Assembly: GCA_037349315.1 (NCBI GenBank)
Contig: JBAIAC010000008.1
Location: 128,090,001-128,154,000, forward strand
Direction: 5' to 3'
Source of the DNA: Chelydra serpentina
Lineage: Eukaryota; Chordata; Testudines; Chelydridae
Length of the DNA: 64,000 bases
Shown: piece by piece, positions 33,600 through 45,200 of the stretch
Position numbering within the stretch: position 1 is the first letter of the stretch
How the letters are laid out: every line of letters begins with the position of its first letter
Translations under genes and position numbers: made by a program
Notes under the pieces: model-generated
Told to the model about the DNA's origin: nothing
Seen by the model: the letters and a program-made list of their open reading frames with translations, nothing else
The model's database searches: none

Positions 33600-34230
33600 T
33601 TTTCTCTTCATCATCTTTCGCAGGCCCACTCCTCCAGTGTTCGACCGGCCCCGTTCTCAGACCACCATTTGGTGGCCGTGATGGCCTCTCTTTCTTCGGA
33701 GAGGCCGGGGCCGGCCTACTGGTACTTCAATAACAGCCTGCTGGAGGATGTGGGGATTGTTGCATCCTTCCGGGAGTTTTGGCTGGCCTGGCGGGAACAG
33801 GCGTGCCTTTCCCTCAGCGCGGCGGTGGTGGGATGTTGGGAAGGGGCGTGCCCGGCTCTTCTGCCGTAGCCACACCCGGGGCGCCAGCCGGCGGAGAGAT
33901 GTGGTGATAGAGCAGCTGGAGCGGGAGGTGTTGGAGCTGGAGAGGCGTCTGGCCCCGAGCCCCGGAGATCCACCCCTCTGTGGAGCGCACCGGGAGAAAC
34001 GGGAGGAGCTCCGGGCCCTCGACGATCTTTGGGCCCGGGGTGCTTTCGTACGATCCCGCATCCATCTCCTGCGGGAGATGGATCGTGGCTCCCGCTTCTT
34101 CTACGCCCTGGAGAAGAAGAGGGGGGCAAAAAAGCACATCCTCTGCCTTCTGGCGGAGGACGGCGCCCCCCTCATAGATCCGGTGGAGATGCACGAGAGG
34201 GCCCGGGCCTTCTACGCTGGCCTTCGACGA
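33600..34230 (+). pseudogene. Tx1-like LINE ORF2, endonuclease end and linker
   Basis: Frame fragments give FSDHHLVAVMASLSSERPGP, AYWYFNNSLLEDVGIVASF and REFWLAWREQ. After a frameshift near 33800 they give RARLFCRSHTRGASRRRDVV, IEQLEREVLELERRLAPSP, KREELRALDDLWARGAFVRS and REMDRGSRFFYALEKKRGAK, up to RARAFYAGL. SDHH is the end of an apurinic-type endonuclease. The rest is the helical linker before the reverse transcriptase. Confidence 0.78.
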
Positions 34231-34231
34231 C

Positions 34232-35398
34232 GTGCTCCTCGTGGTCCAGGACCCGGATGATCTGGTGCAGGTGGAGGCCTGTCAAGCTGTGTACTCGGCA
34301 GCCTGCTCCGTCCGGATCAACTGGGTCAAGAGCTCTGGCCTGGTGGTTGGGGCTGGTGGCAGGCGAGCTCCCTCCCACCCACGCTTCAGGCCATTCGGTG
34401 GAGTGCGGGTCCGCTGCTCTATCTTGGCGTTTATGGTCCTGGCGGGAGTCACCACGATTGGAGACCTCCTGGTCTATGACCTGGGGGGTTGGGTGGATCC
34501 CCGGGCGCTCGGTCGGCGCATGGGGCTCTCCACTCTTACAACCCCCAGGCGCGTACTCCAGGAGGTGGAGGTAGCCCTGTCCCCCGCGGCTCGGTTTTTC
34601 CTCGAACGGGTCCTGCGAGAGGGTGCGCCCTGCCCGCCCCTCACTCCAGGCCCTCCGGATCTCTCCATCGGCCCCCTGCCCCGTGAGCCTTCCCGGCCTC
34701 CCTGTCCTCACACCTCGAGCCGGCTGTGTACAATGCAGCCGGTTTGTTTCCAAACCGCGCCAAGGGACCATCTATACGCGCTCGTGCTGCACACGCTCCA
34801 TTACCCCACCGTCGTGTCCCACCCAGACACCAAGTGCCGGGACCTTTTGCCAACAGTGGAGGGTGGGGAACCCCAGTGGGCCAGTTTGTATTCTACCTTA
34901 GTCCCGCGGCCCGCCGGGGATATCAGCTGGCGGCTCCTGCATGGAGCAGTGAGCACGGGTGTGTACTTGGCGCGGTTTACTTCGGTCCCCGAAGCCTGTC
35001 CCTTCTGTGGCGAGAGGGAGACCCTGGCGCACGCATATCTTCAGTGCGCCAGGCTGCAGCCCCTCTTTCGGCTCCTCCAGAACCTCTTATTGAGGTTCTG
35101 GCTGCACTTTTCCCCACCCTTATTTATTCACGCACACCCAATTCGAGGCCCCACAAAGTCGCGGGACCACCTCGTCAACCTCCTCCTAGCCACGGCCAAG
35201 GTGGCCATTCGGAACACCAGGGAGGAGAGGTTGGCAGGGGGAGGGGCCTGCGACTGTGGGGCTGTTTTTCATTGTTTCGTCAGCTCACGCATCCGGGCAG
35301 CGTCCGCTGGCGCTCTCGATGCTTTTGAGGCGCAGTGGGCGCTGTCCGGGGTTCTCTGCTCGGTGTCCCCTTCCGGTTCCTTAGTCTTAGTCCTTTGA
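34232..35398 (+). pseudogene. Tx1-like LINE ORF2, C-terminal region with zinc knuckle
   Basis: One open frame of 388 codons joins a fragment following the reverse transcriptase's DD motif (VLLVVQDPDDLV) to a late segment starting at VLAGVTTIGDLLVYD. It ends in the DISWRLLHGAVSTGVYLARF block and a zinc-binding motif ACPFCGERETLAHAYLQCA (CCHC type, as in the zf-RVT domain). The closing text is WALSGVLCSVSPSGSLVLVL. The stop is at 35396. Although open, it lacks the reverse transcriptase core, and the join near 34430 skips conserved sequence, so it cannot support retrotransposition. Confidence 0.8.
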
Positions 35399-35821
35399 CC
35401 CTCATGCCCGTTCCTGTTCTCTTATTTGTTGTCCCCCGGAATTACTTGGAATCCAGGTGTTGTGGATCCCTCCCCTTAGGCTGGGGGGTGGGATCCTTTA
35501 GCAGTGGGTGGGCTCTGCCCGCCCACTTCCCGGATCCCAATAGGACTACTTTGTTGTACCCAACTGGCCTGGATCTGTCACACAACGTATAAACAACTAA
35601 AACCAGGGTCTTATGGTGAGAACTATTGGGCAACCTTAACAGGTGGCACTACCAGCTCCACCTATAACAACAGATGGCTTCAAACGTCTGACGGAGGAGC
35701 ACCGAAGATCAGGACAAGGGCTCTGAATTTGTTGAGCTAAGGTAGGAAGCCCGCTGTACAGTGGTTTTGAGATAGGAAGAAGGAACTGACTGTATTGTTA
35801 AGGCTCCCATGAACTAAAACA

Positions 35822-35827
35822 TTTAAT
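35822..35827 (-). promoter_or_regulatory. Candidate NDUFA9 polyadenylation signal (ATTAAA)
   Basis: An ATTAAA hexamer on the minus strand lies about 240 bp beyond the NDUFA9 stop. I see no AATAAA on that strand between the stop and this point, so it is the best nearby 3' end signal. The assignment is positional only. Confidence 0.35.
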
Positions 35828-36067
35828 GATCACAAACTGAGCAACATCATGCAGTATGGATTAGATGCGCTTTAAAAAAAGGAGAATTACAGACAACGGA
35901 GACTTTTTCCCCCCATGATTAAAAACTTGAATGAAAATAATGACGCGGCTGAAATAACGCTTACATGATCAACATAGGGATTTTACTCAGTATGTACAGA
36001 ATTCTCCAAACAAACTAGGTCAGCACAAAGGCAGTCTGAGAAGCACTGGAAGCCACCTTGGCCACTG

Positions 36068-36238
36068 CTAGGTGGGAATAGTCTTTGATGGCTTTGTGTC
36101 ATCCAGGTCAGCGTCCAGCCAGCGATATTTGCGGTGACGGCGCAGAACTTCAATTGCTTTTAGTTCTACAGGAGTTGGTTCAATGCCCAGGTCCTCCAAG
36201 CCAGGAAGATCAGGGAACTTCATGTCTGTTGTATGAAA
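36068..36238 (-). CDS. NDUFA9: NDUFA9 exon 11 (C-terminus and stop)
   Basis: The last coding exon is 171 bp and follows an acceptor of unusual composition, an A-run ending AAAG rather than a pyrimidine tract directly at the site. It encodes [40 protein letters not shown] and a terminal acidic tail ending SKTIPT, then TAG at 36068-36070. This matches the end of NDUFA9 in length and sequence. Confidence 0.94.
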   Translation of the reverse strand, partial: FHTTDMKFPDLPGLEDLGIEPTPVELKAIEVLRRHRKYRWLDADLDDTKPSKTIPT

Positions 36239-39200
36239 CTTTAAAAAAAAAAAAAAAAGGTGATATGAATGAGCATAGCAGAGAGAACAGCTATACATGT
36301 ACAGTTACTTAGCTATTACAGTAAATCTAATCCTTAATGTACTAAATACTATGTACTTATAACTGAGCTCGCCTTTTGTTCTCCGGAAAAACTGGTATAG
36401 AATACTAGGACTAGAAACAAATTTAAATACATCTAAATGCAATGCCATAGCATCACTGAAGATTCTACTTCAACTATTTGCAAAATTCCCTTTATATTAG
36501 TGCAGGCTGCTGGCATAAGATCTTTCCCAGGAGAAATAATGCTGCAATACAAGGCACTGCTGGATCTTACAATGGATTACAGAGGATTGTGCAGCTTCTG
36601 CTGAGGGATTAGGTAACCACATACCACCTCCAGATCTCTGATCACAATTTGCAAGCATAGGTGTGTGTGTTTGGAGGAGGAGGGGCAGGAAGGCCTGATT
36701 CAAAGAAGCCATGTACATTTGTGTCCTGAATTAGTTTCAATAGGAGTTGCAGATTTATATTAGGGTACAGGGGAGACAAGCAAATGCATTGCATTTCTTT
36801 ACTCCCGCCCTTCTCTTTCATATATTAATGGGAAGTTTACTATGCACCACCTGCAAATAATTAATTAATGCTGACCTTGCATTCACAAGCACATAGCTGG
36901 ACTGAAATTACTTCTCTGGCACTTTGTCAGAAAACTCACACTGAATTAACAATTGTGATGGGCTGCTTTATTCAGTTTACAGTCCTGTACAGATTTGGTC
37001 ATATAAAGATATATTCCCTCATCGAGTCCTGACTCCGGTAGATGGTGAAGGATCGTTCCTTACTGTATATTCCCCAATGTTTTGGTTCAAGTCCAATTTT
37101 AAAATAGCTCAAGTCATGGGACCTTGGGAGCATATTCCATAACCTCTTCCATTTCACACATCACAACTGAGTCTGAACTTTAAAGCCACATACAGATGGC
37201 TAAAATTGTAATTTTAAAAGAATTGTTATAACTTTAGATAATTTTCAGTTTTTAATGAAGAAAATTAGCTACCTTTGGTATGACAGCTCTTTAAAACGAG
37301 GTAATTAAAATTGATTCTGGATTCCTGAGATCAGCATTTGCACCATGTCCTTGCACCAACAAAACCTCAATACATATCTTTGTTTATGCTATTTATGTTC
37401 ACCCTATTTAGCTGCACACCGGCAGCATTTTATCCTCATCTCTGCTACACCACAGCTTTGAACCCTCCATTAAAAACACTTCCCCTGCTTCTCTGCTGTG
37501 TGCTCCAGCAACTGCATTATCAAACTCTATTTAATCTTGACTACTGCAGCTGCTCACCTTAGAGCAGGAAGACAGCTGCATTTTGCTAGTTTTGGTTTAG
37601 AACATTGCAACCCCTGAGAACCTTAGTGCTGTGGGTATTCCACTATGATCCAACAACAAAGACTTGCAAGCAGTTTATCCAGCTGAGTCCACTGAAGGTG
37701 GTGTGTCTCTGAGCTGCATTGTTATGATCACAACAGACCAATTGAGGGCAACGTTCTCTAGGGTGGCAGAGGAAGAAAAGAGGATCCAGTATTTGCAATA
37801 TGCCCTGGACTAGCTCATGAATAAATAATAAGCTCTTACATAGCACTTTTCGCAAGGGAATCTCAAAGTGCTTTACCAAGGGGGTGAGATGTTTCTATTT
37901 CACAGAAGTGGAAACTGAAGCGTAAGTGACTTGCCCAAGGTCACACAGTGAGGGGATCTGGGAACAGAACCTTGGTCTCCTGACTCAGTCCAGTGCCATG
38001 GCCAACAGACCATGCTGCGTCCAATTAAAAGTGATGCATGTGTTATGTTCAGACAAACTATTGCTGCCCTACCTTAGTGAAAGATTATCTAAATAACTCC
38101 ATTTGTGCAATGATTTGTGGAATATCGTCATCAACCTTTGGAAAAGATTACATCAGGTATGGACATCAGGGGTATGATGACTGCATTTTTGCTAACCTTA
38201 CCCATGGAATAAGAGGGCTTTGATACCCACATTTTCATAGTTGAAACAAGGTTTGGCAAGAGCCACATGGCTAAAACCACATTAAAAGCAACTATGAAAA
38301 GTTATGGATAAATATCAAGAGGCAACACTTTAGCTTATCAGTCAGAAGATCATGCATTCCAGTGCTAAATTAGGACTTCGGTCATACCCAATGCCAAGAT
38401 TTCACCTTCGTTTGTTAAAGGTATCATCATCTAGATGGGATATTAAACCAAATTCTCTTCTGCCCACCCTAGTAAAACAAAAATCCTGCAGAAAATAGCT
38501 ATGTAGGCTTATTAAATGCACATAAAACTAGGGAAAAAATCTTCACTCACTGCACAAGAACAGGTAAACTTTCCAACAGAAAACAGTCAGCTGCATTCCA
38601 GATATCTACTTACAATAGTTCTCTCTTCCCAGCCACCCCTTCCTCTGATACTTAAGAGAAAACGTTTCTTTCCAGGTTAGTGTCAACAATTCTGTTGTTG
38701 TCCTTCCTTACGTTTAAGAGAAATGTGCCAAATCCAGCTGGCCCTCATTTCTCATTAAGTAGCTGCCAGACCAAACCAGGGGAACTTCCAGGCTGCTTCA
38801 GGTATGCATCCCTTTACAGTCAACCCCGGCATCATCAACAGGCCCGAACAGGTAAAGTAACTGCAGCAACTATGCTATGTATCTCATGAGGATTTCTGAA
38901 GACAGTAAAGGAGAACTGTGAAATCTTAACATCTCTCTAAAGAGATTTTGTCTCCAAGAACAGTCTGAAAATGTTTGCAGGGTTTATACATTCTGTTAAT
39001 GGCACTCTATACCACCAAATTCTATTTGTGGAACAGATTGAAACACTGCAATATACAATCTGGAGGGACATCATGTTTCATTACTCCTTGGATTGCTAAG
39101 AAACACTCATAACACTTCCCCAATGAAAAGATTAACTAGTGCTGCCCCAGACCTACCCGATCCACTTTGTCTCTCGTTGTCCAGGGTTCAAATGGACTAA

Positions 39201-42200
39201 TCTCAAATAATCTTGCAAATAAACTGTAATGATGAAAAATGGAGCAAACGTGAGTATTGTCATAATACAGATACACAGAAGGCAATTCAGACAGGCATCA
39301 ATATTCAGACTACCCAAGGAATTAGCATTTTCTGTTCCATATTTCATTTTCCTAGCTGGAAAAGACATTAGTGCACAGTTAAGACTGTTAAGGTTTCAGC
39401 AAATTCTCAGTTACGGTTCTGATTACTATAAATGATCGCTACCACATTCTTCCATCTCCCACCCGCAGAGGAATGATGTGTGTGTGTGCGGAATAGGGGG
39501 AGGGAGATAAAAATCCACATTAATAAATGCTCACATTTACCCCCACTTTTGAAACTGGAGGGACCAGTATGCCTCTTTTTCAAACTCTGCTCCTTGGCAG
39601 GCATAGGCAATAATCTCACCACTCATAGGCGCTACAATTCAAAGCCTCTAAGGCTAAAACACGCTTGCTGACAGCAACAATTTAATGGATGTGCAAGCTA
39701 GGGGATGTAGTTTGGAGTAATCTGCATATATAATTTCCATATGATAAAAAGGGTAGTTTTAGTCTTTAAAAAATGATTGAAAATGGCAGTAGGGTGATGA
39801 AGCTCAATGTTTATTTTTACTCAATGCCTCAACATCAGATTTGCTCAGTTTAAATGAACACGTGGGTTTTCTAACTGCTAGCCCTGCAAATGAAGCCTGG
39901 AATCTAAGAGCCAAGATGGTTTTTTTTCTGGTTCATGCATTATCATCCAATAATCATGATTCTGTAGGCCAATTTCTGCCTTTGGTTACCCTTATACAAT
40001 CCCATGGTCTCCAGACCTAAAAGGGCAAATTTGTCGTTGCAGATTTACTTAACAGTTCTGTCAACGATGAGTACTCAAGCCCAGAAAAGAATCGAGTTCA
40101 CTCCCCCATAGCTATGCTATCTCTGCAGTGCTAATATAAGTGAATTCATTTTGCCACTGAATGACTGAACACACAGCAGATCTGGATACCTTTGGTTAGT
40201 TTTTATTTAGCAAAAATGAGACCATTTAATAATTGCATAGTGAGCATGCACAGTGAAGAGTTACCTTAAGACTACTACAACTACACACTTAATTGCAGTA
40301 CATCCTAATTGGTGGATTTTTGGCTGAGCATGAGAGCTAAAATAACTGATGCATATTTTGGGAAATTCAGTCTACATCGACCTCTTAATACATCCCTTGC
40401 AGTTATCTTGTAGTAAAGTTTAAAGACCAATGTAAATACTCAGTTACTTTAAATTCTTCATGCTTCTACCCACTTGAAGGGCAGCAATTTCTAAGCCAAG
40501 AAAGAATTCTACTTACTGGTAGAGAGGACGTGGGAGTGGGTATGGGAGATAGAATCTATGGGCAGTTGCATACACATAGTCTATCAAGTCATAAAGAAGG
40601 TATCGATGAGGTCTGCAAAAAAAGAGTATCAGGTAAATTATGCGGTTTCACGCCTCATTTTGCAAATATTCAGGTAAACGTGGCAACCTCCAGTTTTCTT
40701 CAATCTAAATGATTTTTCACTCTTGTTGCCAGAGGGCAGCATTAAGGGAAATTTAATGGCTCAAGAGAAAACTGTGTTGTTTGAAACAGTAAGCAATGAA
40801 GTCAGGAAAACGTGCAAGCATCATATACAGAGCACGAGGATACAATAGGTTTTATGAGCTTAGTGATACCAACCAGATTCATCCCCAAGGTGTAAGTCTA
40901 TTGACTTCAATGAGTTTACCACAGGTAAATACGGTCTTATTAAACCTGGATACAACATTTTCAATGTTGGGACTGAACTGGACTTGCAGTGTCCTAACAC
41001 TTCTATCCACCTTGCCCTGGAAGGAGGCCAGGAAGCAGTGGATCTTGTTTAGATTCACCAACATCTTGTTTTGAACTAGGACCCCGAATAGAAGACTTTG
41101 CCAAGAAAAAGGGTGATACCCAGCTCTAACAGGGGAGAGATCAGGGGCTACCAGAACACCTCTGGACCAAGAGTTTACCTATGATCTGGAGGACTCTATG
41201 AGAAGGCAGAGTGGTAGAAATAAATAAGAAAACCTCCCAGAAAAAAAAAATGCATCCACATCAGGGCTAATACCTTTAGCAATGGAGTGTCACTTTCCTG
41301 CTTATCAGTTTGGGCACTAGTTCCACACACAATTGGGCAGATTAAGAAGAAAACAGATTATTAGAGTTCCCACTCCCCTGCCTGGCAGTGGCGTAGCCAG
41401 GTTTAGAGCACAGGGGGAGCGGCGGCGCTATAAAAAGGCGCCTCCCCGCTCCCCCTATACTCACCCGGCACTTTAAAGGGCCCGGGGCTCCAGCCGCTGT
41501 GGAGCTCCCGGGCCTTTTAAATCCCCACCCGAGCCCGGCTCCGGCAGTGGGGCTGGGGGGGCGCTTTAAAGGGCCAGAGGCTCCCTGCAGCGGCAGGAGG
41601 GAGCTAGGCTGGGGGGGGGGGGGGGGGGTGGCGCGCTTTAAAAGGCCGGCGACTCCTGCCGCTGCGGGGAGCTGCTGGCCCTTTAAAGTGCCCCCCCGAG
41701 CCTGGCTCCCGCAGCGAGGCTCGGGCGGCGCCTTAGCACCGCTTTTCCTCACAGGGGGAGCGGCCGCTCCCCCTACTCCACTACTGCTGCCTGGTTCTTG
41801 ATCAGGTTTTGCCATTTTGTCCTGGCAGTTTAGTACTCCTGTTAAGTAAAAGGCTGAGCCTAATAGAGAATTTCACTTGGCCCATATAAGGATGTGTCAG
41901 AACTCTGTTGCCAAATCTTCACGACTACTCATGGAAGCCCTTTATTACTGAGCTATGTGATATGTCACACAGTCTGCTTGAATCCTCATGTCCTCTTGTC
42001 TCTAATTAGTTAAAAACTAACAAGTCAACTTCTATATTGGCTAAAAATCTACTGGTATAATACTGTATATAGTAAGGGATGTTAAAGTATATTCACACTT
42101 CAGCACTCATTTTTCTTTAGTGTTCTCTGCTTTCCCACTAGCAGTTCCTTGGTGATAACCGGGGCCTTATTGTGCTAGGCACAGTATAATCATATAGTAA

Positions 42201-45200
42201 ATGAAGAGCTTACTGTCTAAAGGACAAGATCTAACAAGTGGAAGTGACAAACAGAGCCAAGGAGGGGAAAAGGAGGAAACAAGATGACAATAAAATGTAC
42301 TAAGTATCAGAGGGGTAGCCGTGTTAATCTGTATCCACAAAAACAATGAGGAGTCCGGTGGCACCTTAAAGAAGGTGTTACCGGACTCCTCGTTGTTTTA
42401 ATAAAATGTACAAAATTCTTAGGCATTCGGGAGCAGCAATGACAACAGCACCTGCCCTGTCACAATTTAACACACAACTCAAAGAAATTTAACAGAATAT
42501 TAGAAAACAATGTTTTGTTTTACAAGATGAGCGATTTTATTTTGCAACATTTTAATAGCTTGAGTTGCTAACACCTCAGTGTGCAGCTTTAGTCAAAGAT
42601 TACTAGGCAGCCTTTCCTTGATTTCCCAACATTGATTTGAACCTTAGCTTAGAAAATTACTTATTCAAAGTCTTTTTAGTCATTGCTAGGTGCTTGAATC
42701 TCCAAATTCCTTGGGGTGAAAGGATGGTATCCCTTGCTTAAATTCCTGCCTCTGAAACATGGGTGCTTAACTCTTGGCCTTCAATGGACTTCCAAAAAAA
42801 TTAGACTTTCAAAGAATGAGTATGTTCAGAATTTAGCCGATTCCTCTTTAGATTTGGCTGGAGAGCTGGTCTGCTATTTAATATGCAATCCTCACTTCTT
42901 TCTGAAGTTGGAGCACTTGTTTCAACCAGGCCAAAAAACTGCAGCTGAATGCATTTTTTCTGTTCTAGTAGGAATCGTCTGCTATCAATGCTTTGCATGC
43001 ATAAAGACCTATCTTCTCGATTGGCCCCTACATGTAAAGTACGACAATTCAGAGGTTTAACTCCACTCTGATCTTGTTATCTAGACTCTCTTCTAAATTT
43101 GCTGGATCCTTCCATATTCTACCCACATGACATACTCTCTCATTCGTTCAAAGAATTTCTATCTTTCATCTGCTGTGCATCATTTGTCTCTACTTGTCAT
43201 TTAAGAGGACACTTCATATCATCCAGAGACTTGTAAGACTTTTCCAGGTTCCTTTAAACCCCCATTATCATTATTTGCTCCTTTAATCAGTTACTTGCTT
43301 CTTCCTATTGCTTTGCCATTTTTTGAGAAAGATTTTATAGTGTACTTTTCGGGAAGAGTGAGTGGACACACCTGCCACAACAGCTAGGACACTGCCCCTT
43401 CAAGGCGCCCTGTGTTTGAGAGCTTAGTTACAGCGCGAGGACAATGACATCACAAGAGGGAAAGACTGATCACCAATGTTCACTGCATATGAAACTGGAG
43501 GGCTACCACAGTGACAATATCATAAACTAATGAATACAGAAAAGTTATTAAGTCACAGATAGGGTTGTTACAACCCAAGTTCCAGGCCACTAAACATATT
43601 GTATATAATTGTGTGGAGGATTTTTTAGAAGCACTTTGTAACTTGACTACTTAGCTACCATTCCTCTCCATGATGTAGTCAAATGCTTCTCTCGCCTCAT
43701 ATATGAACTAAATCTAATTTTGCTTTGACCCCACATTACATCACTGAAATGTGGAAGTCAGAGCAAAATTTGGCTCTGGGAGTATGCGGATATCCGATTT
43801 TACCCTGGAATTTTTGTGCTTAGACCACCGAGTTGCTACCCAGTTTGGTTCTGAGTGCCCCTACAAAGCTGTTCCAGAATTCTATCCAAATCTAAGGGTC
43901 TGCATCAGCGGCTTTCACCAAAGTCAGTGGGATTTCTCCTTTAGTTTTTGCCTCTACCTTGTATTACTACTTTATCTTAAATACCAGGTATTGTAAATCA
44001 GAATTACCCAAAAATAAAGATTATAAGTGAGCTGCTTCTATTTCATGAAAACATCTAAATGGGGCTCTTAACTAACAGAAATACACTTGTTAATGTGGAA
44101 TAAGGGAGGTGTAACTGACAAACAGATTTCTAAATTTACAGTAAGATGTTCTTCAGGGAACTGGCTGATAGTTCTCTCCACGCTACTGAAATAAGGCATA
44201 CAAATTTCTCTTTAAGCTTACTCCTCTCTCACTTCCTTTATAGAATATCATGGCAGCACATATGCTACTCACTCCTATATAATAAAAATCAGTATTTATA
44301 AGAACTGTTCCCTGTGTTGATGTTTACAATATTAGACAAAAAAGAAAACCCAGAACATAGTGTCTTGTGTTAAACATTAACCGTCTGCCTATATGTTGTA
44401 TCCCTTTCCTACATGCTTTATCTATCTTGTCTAGTTAGATTGTGAGCTCTACAAGCAGGACATCCTATTTCTCTGGATATGTACACAACAATAAATACAA
44501 TGGAGCCCTAATTGGGATTACCAGAATATTAACAATAATGGCTCAAGTCTGTGTTTTCGTTGAGTTTTTTATTATTTTTTGTTCCAACAAAGGAGATGGA
44601 ATGTATTCCAGCTAAAACAGCATGCATAACACAACAGGGAAACAGAATTTACTGCATAATATGTAGGGCCCTTCGTTTTCAGTTTTTAATTTAATTTTTC
44701 CTGGGAATTTATCAGTGTTTATTACCACAACAAAAACAAGTGAAAATCAGTGCAAAACACTATCAATAGTTTTTCTGGGTAAATATCGGGGTTTATTTTG
44801 GTGGACGGAAAGACGGGGGGGAAATATTCAGTAGATTTATGCTCTGAATTCCATTCATCAATGTGGTTTGCTGCAGAACTAAAACAGAACTCCAAACACA
44901 ATGCCACCTCTGAGATTAAGAAAATATCTCTCTAATCCCCAATATATCTCTAATCCCCAATAAAACTTTTCATTTGAATAAACAGTTTACTGTTGTAGAC
45001 TTAGAACTATTAACCTATACATATTTACATTTAATAATTGGGATACACCATTTGCAGTGCATAAACTCAACTTCATCCCTTTCTCCTGTTTTTGTTTTTT
45101 TTAAACTTTCGAATACTTCCTTGCGTTCTGAAACGTATTCTGATACAGATTTTCGTTTTCTTCCCATTTTAGTGTGTCAAATCTTTAAATCGTTATTTGC

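Larger units (their letters stand above)
33310..35560 (+). mobile_element. Tx1-like LINE, internally deleted and rearranged
   Basis: Four blocks of one LINE lie in unexpected order. 33310-33590 is a late ORF2 segment (VFYQDLLRAWKLVSPTRSF, then VCRRLVLAGVTKIGDLLDYD). 33600-34215 is an earlier segment, the endonuclease end and linker (RPRSQTTIWWP/DHHLVAV-type text, then EQLEREVLELERRLAPSP and REMDRGSRFFYALEKKRGAK). 34225-34430 is the reverse transcriptase after its catalytic aspartates (DDVLLVVQDPDDLVQVEACQ). From 34435 comes the late segment again (VLAGVTTIGDLLVYDLGGW), running on through the C-terminus to 35398. The central reverse transcriptase is deleted. A short GC-rich 3' region follows. 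Confidence 0.8.

Noticed and set aside
41342..41815. 157-codon frame on the minus strand
   Set aside because: It coincides with the hAT-type MITE at 41386-41786, bounded by an exact 8-bp duplication.
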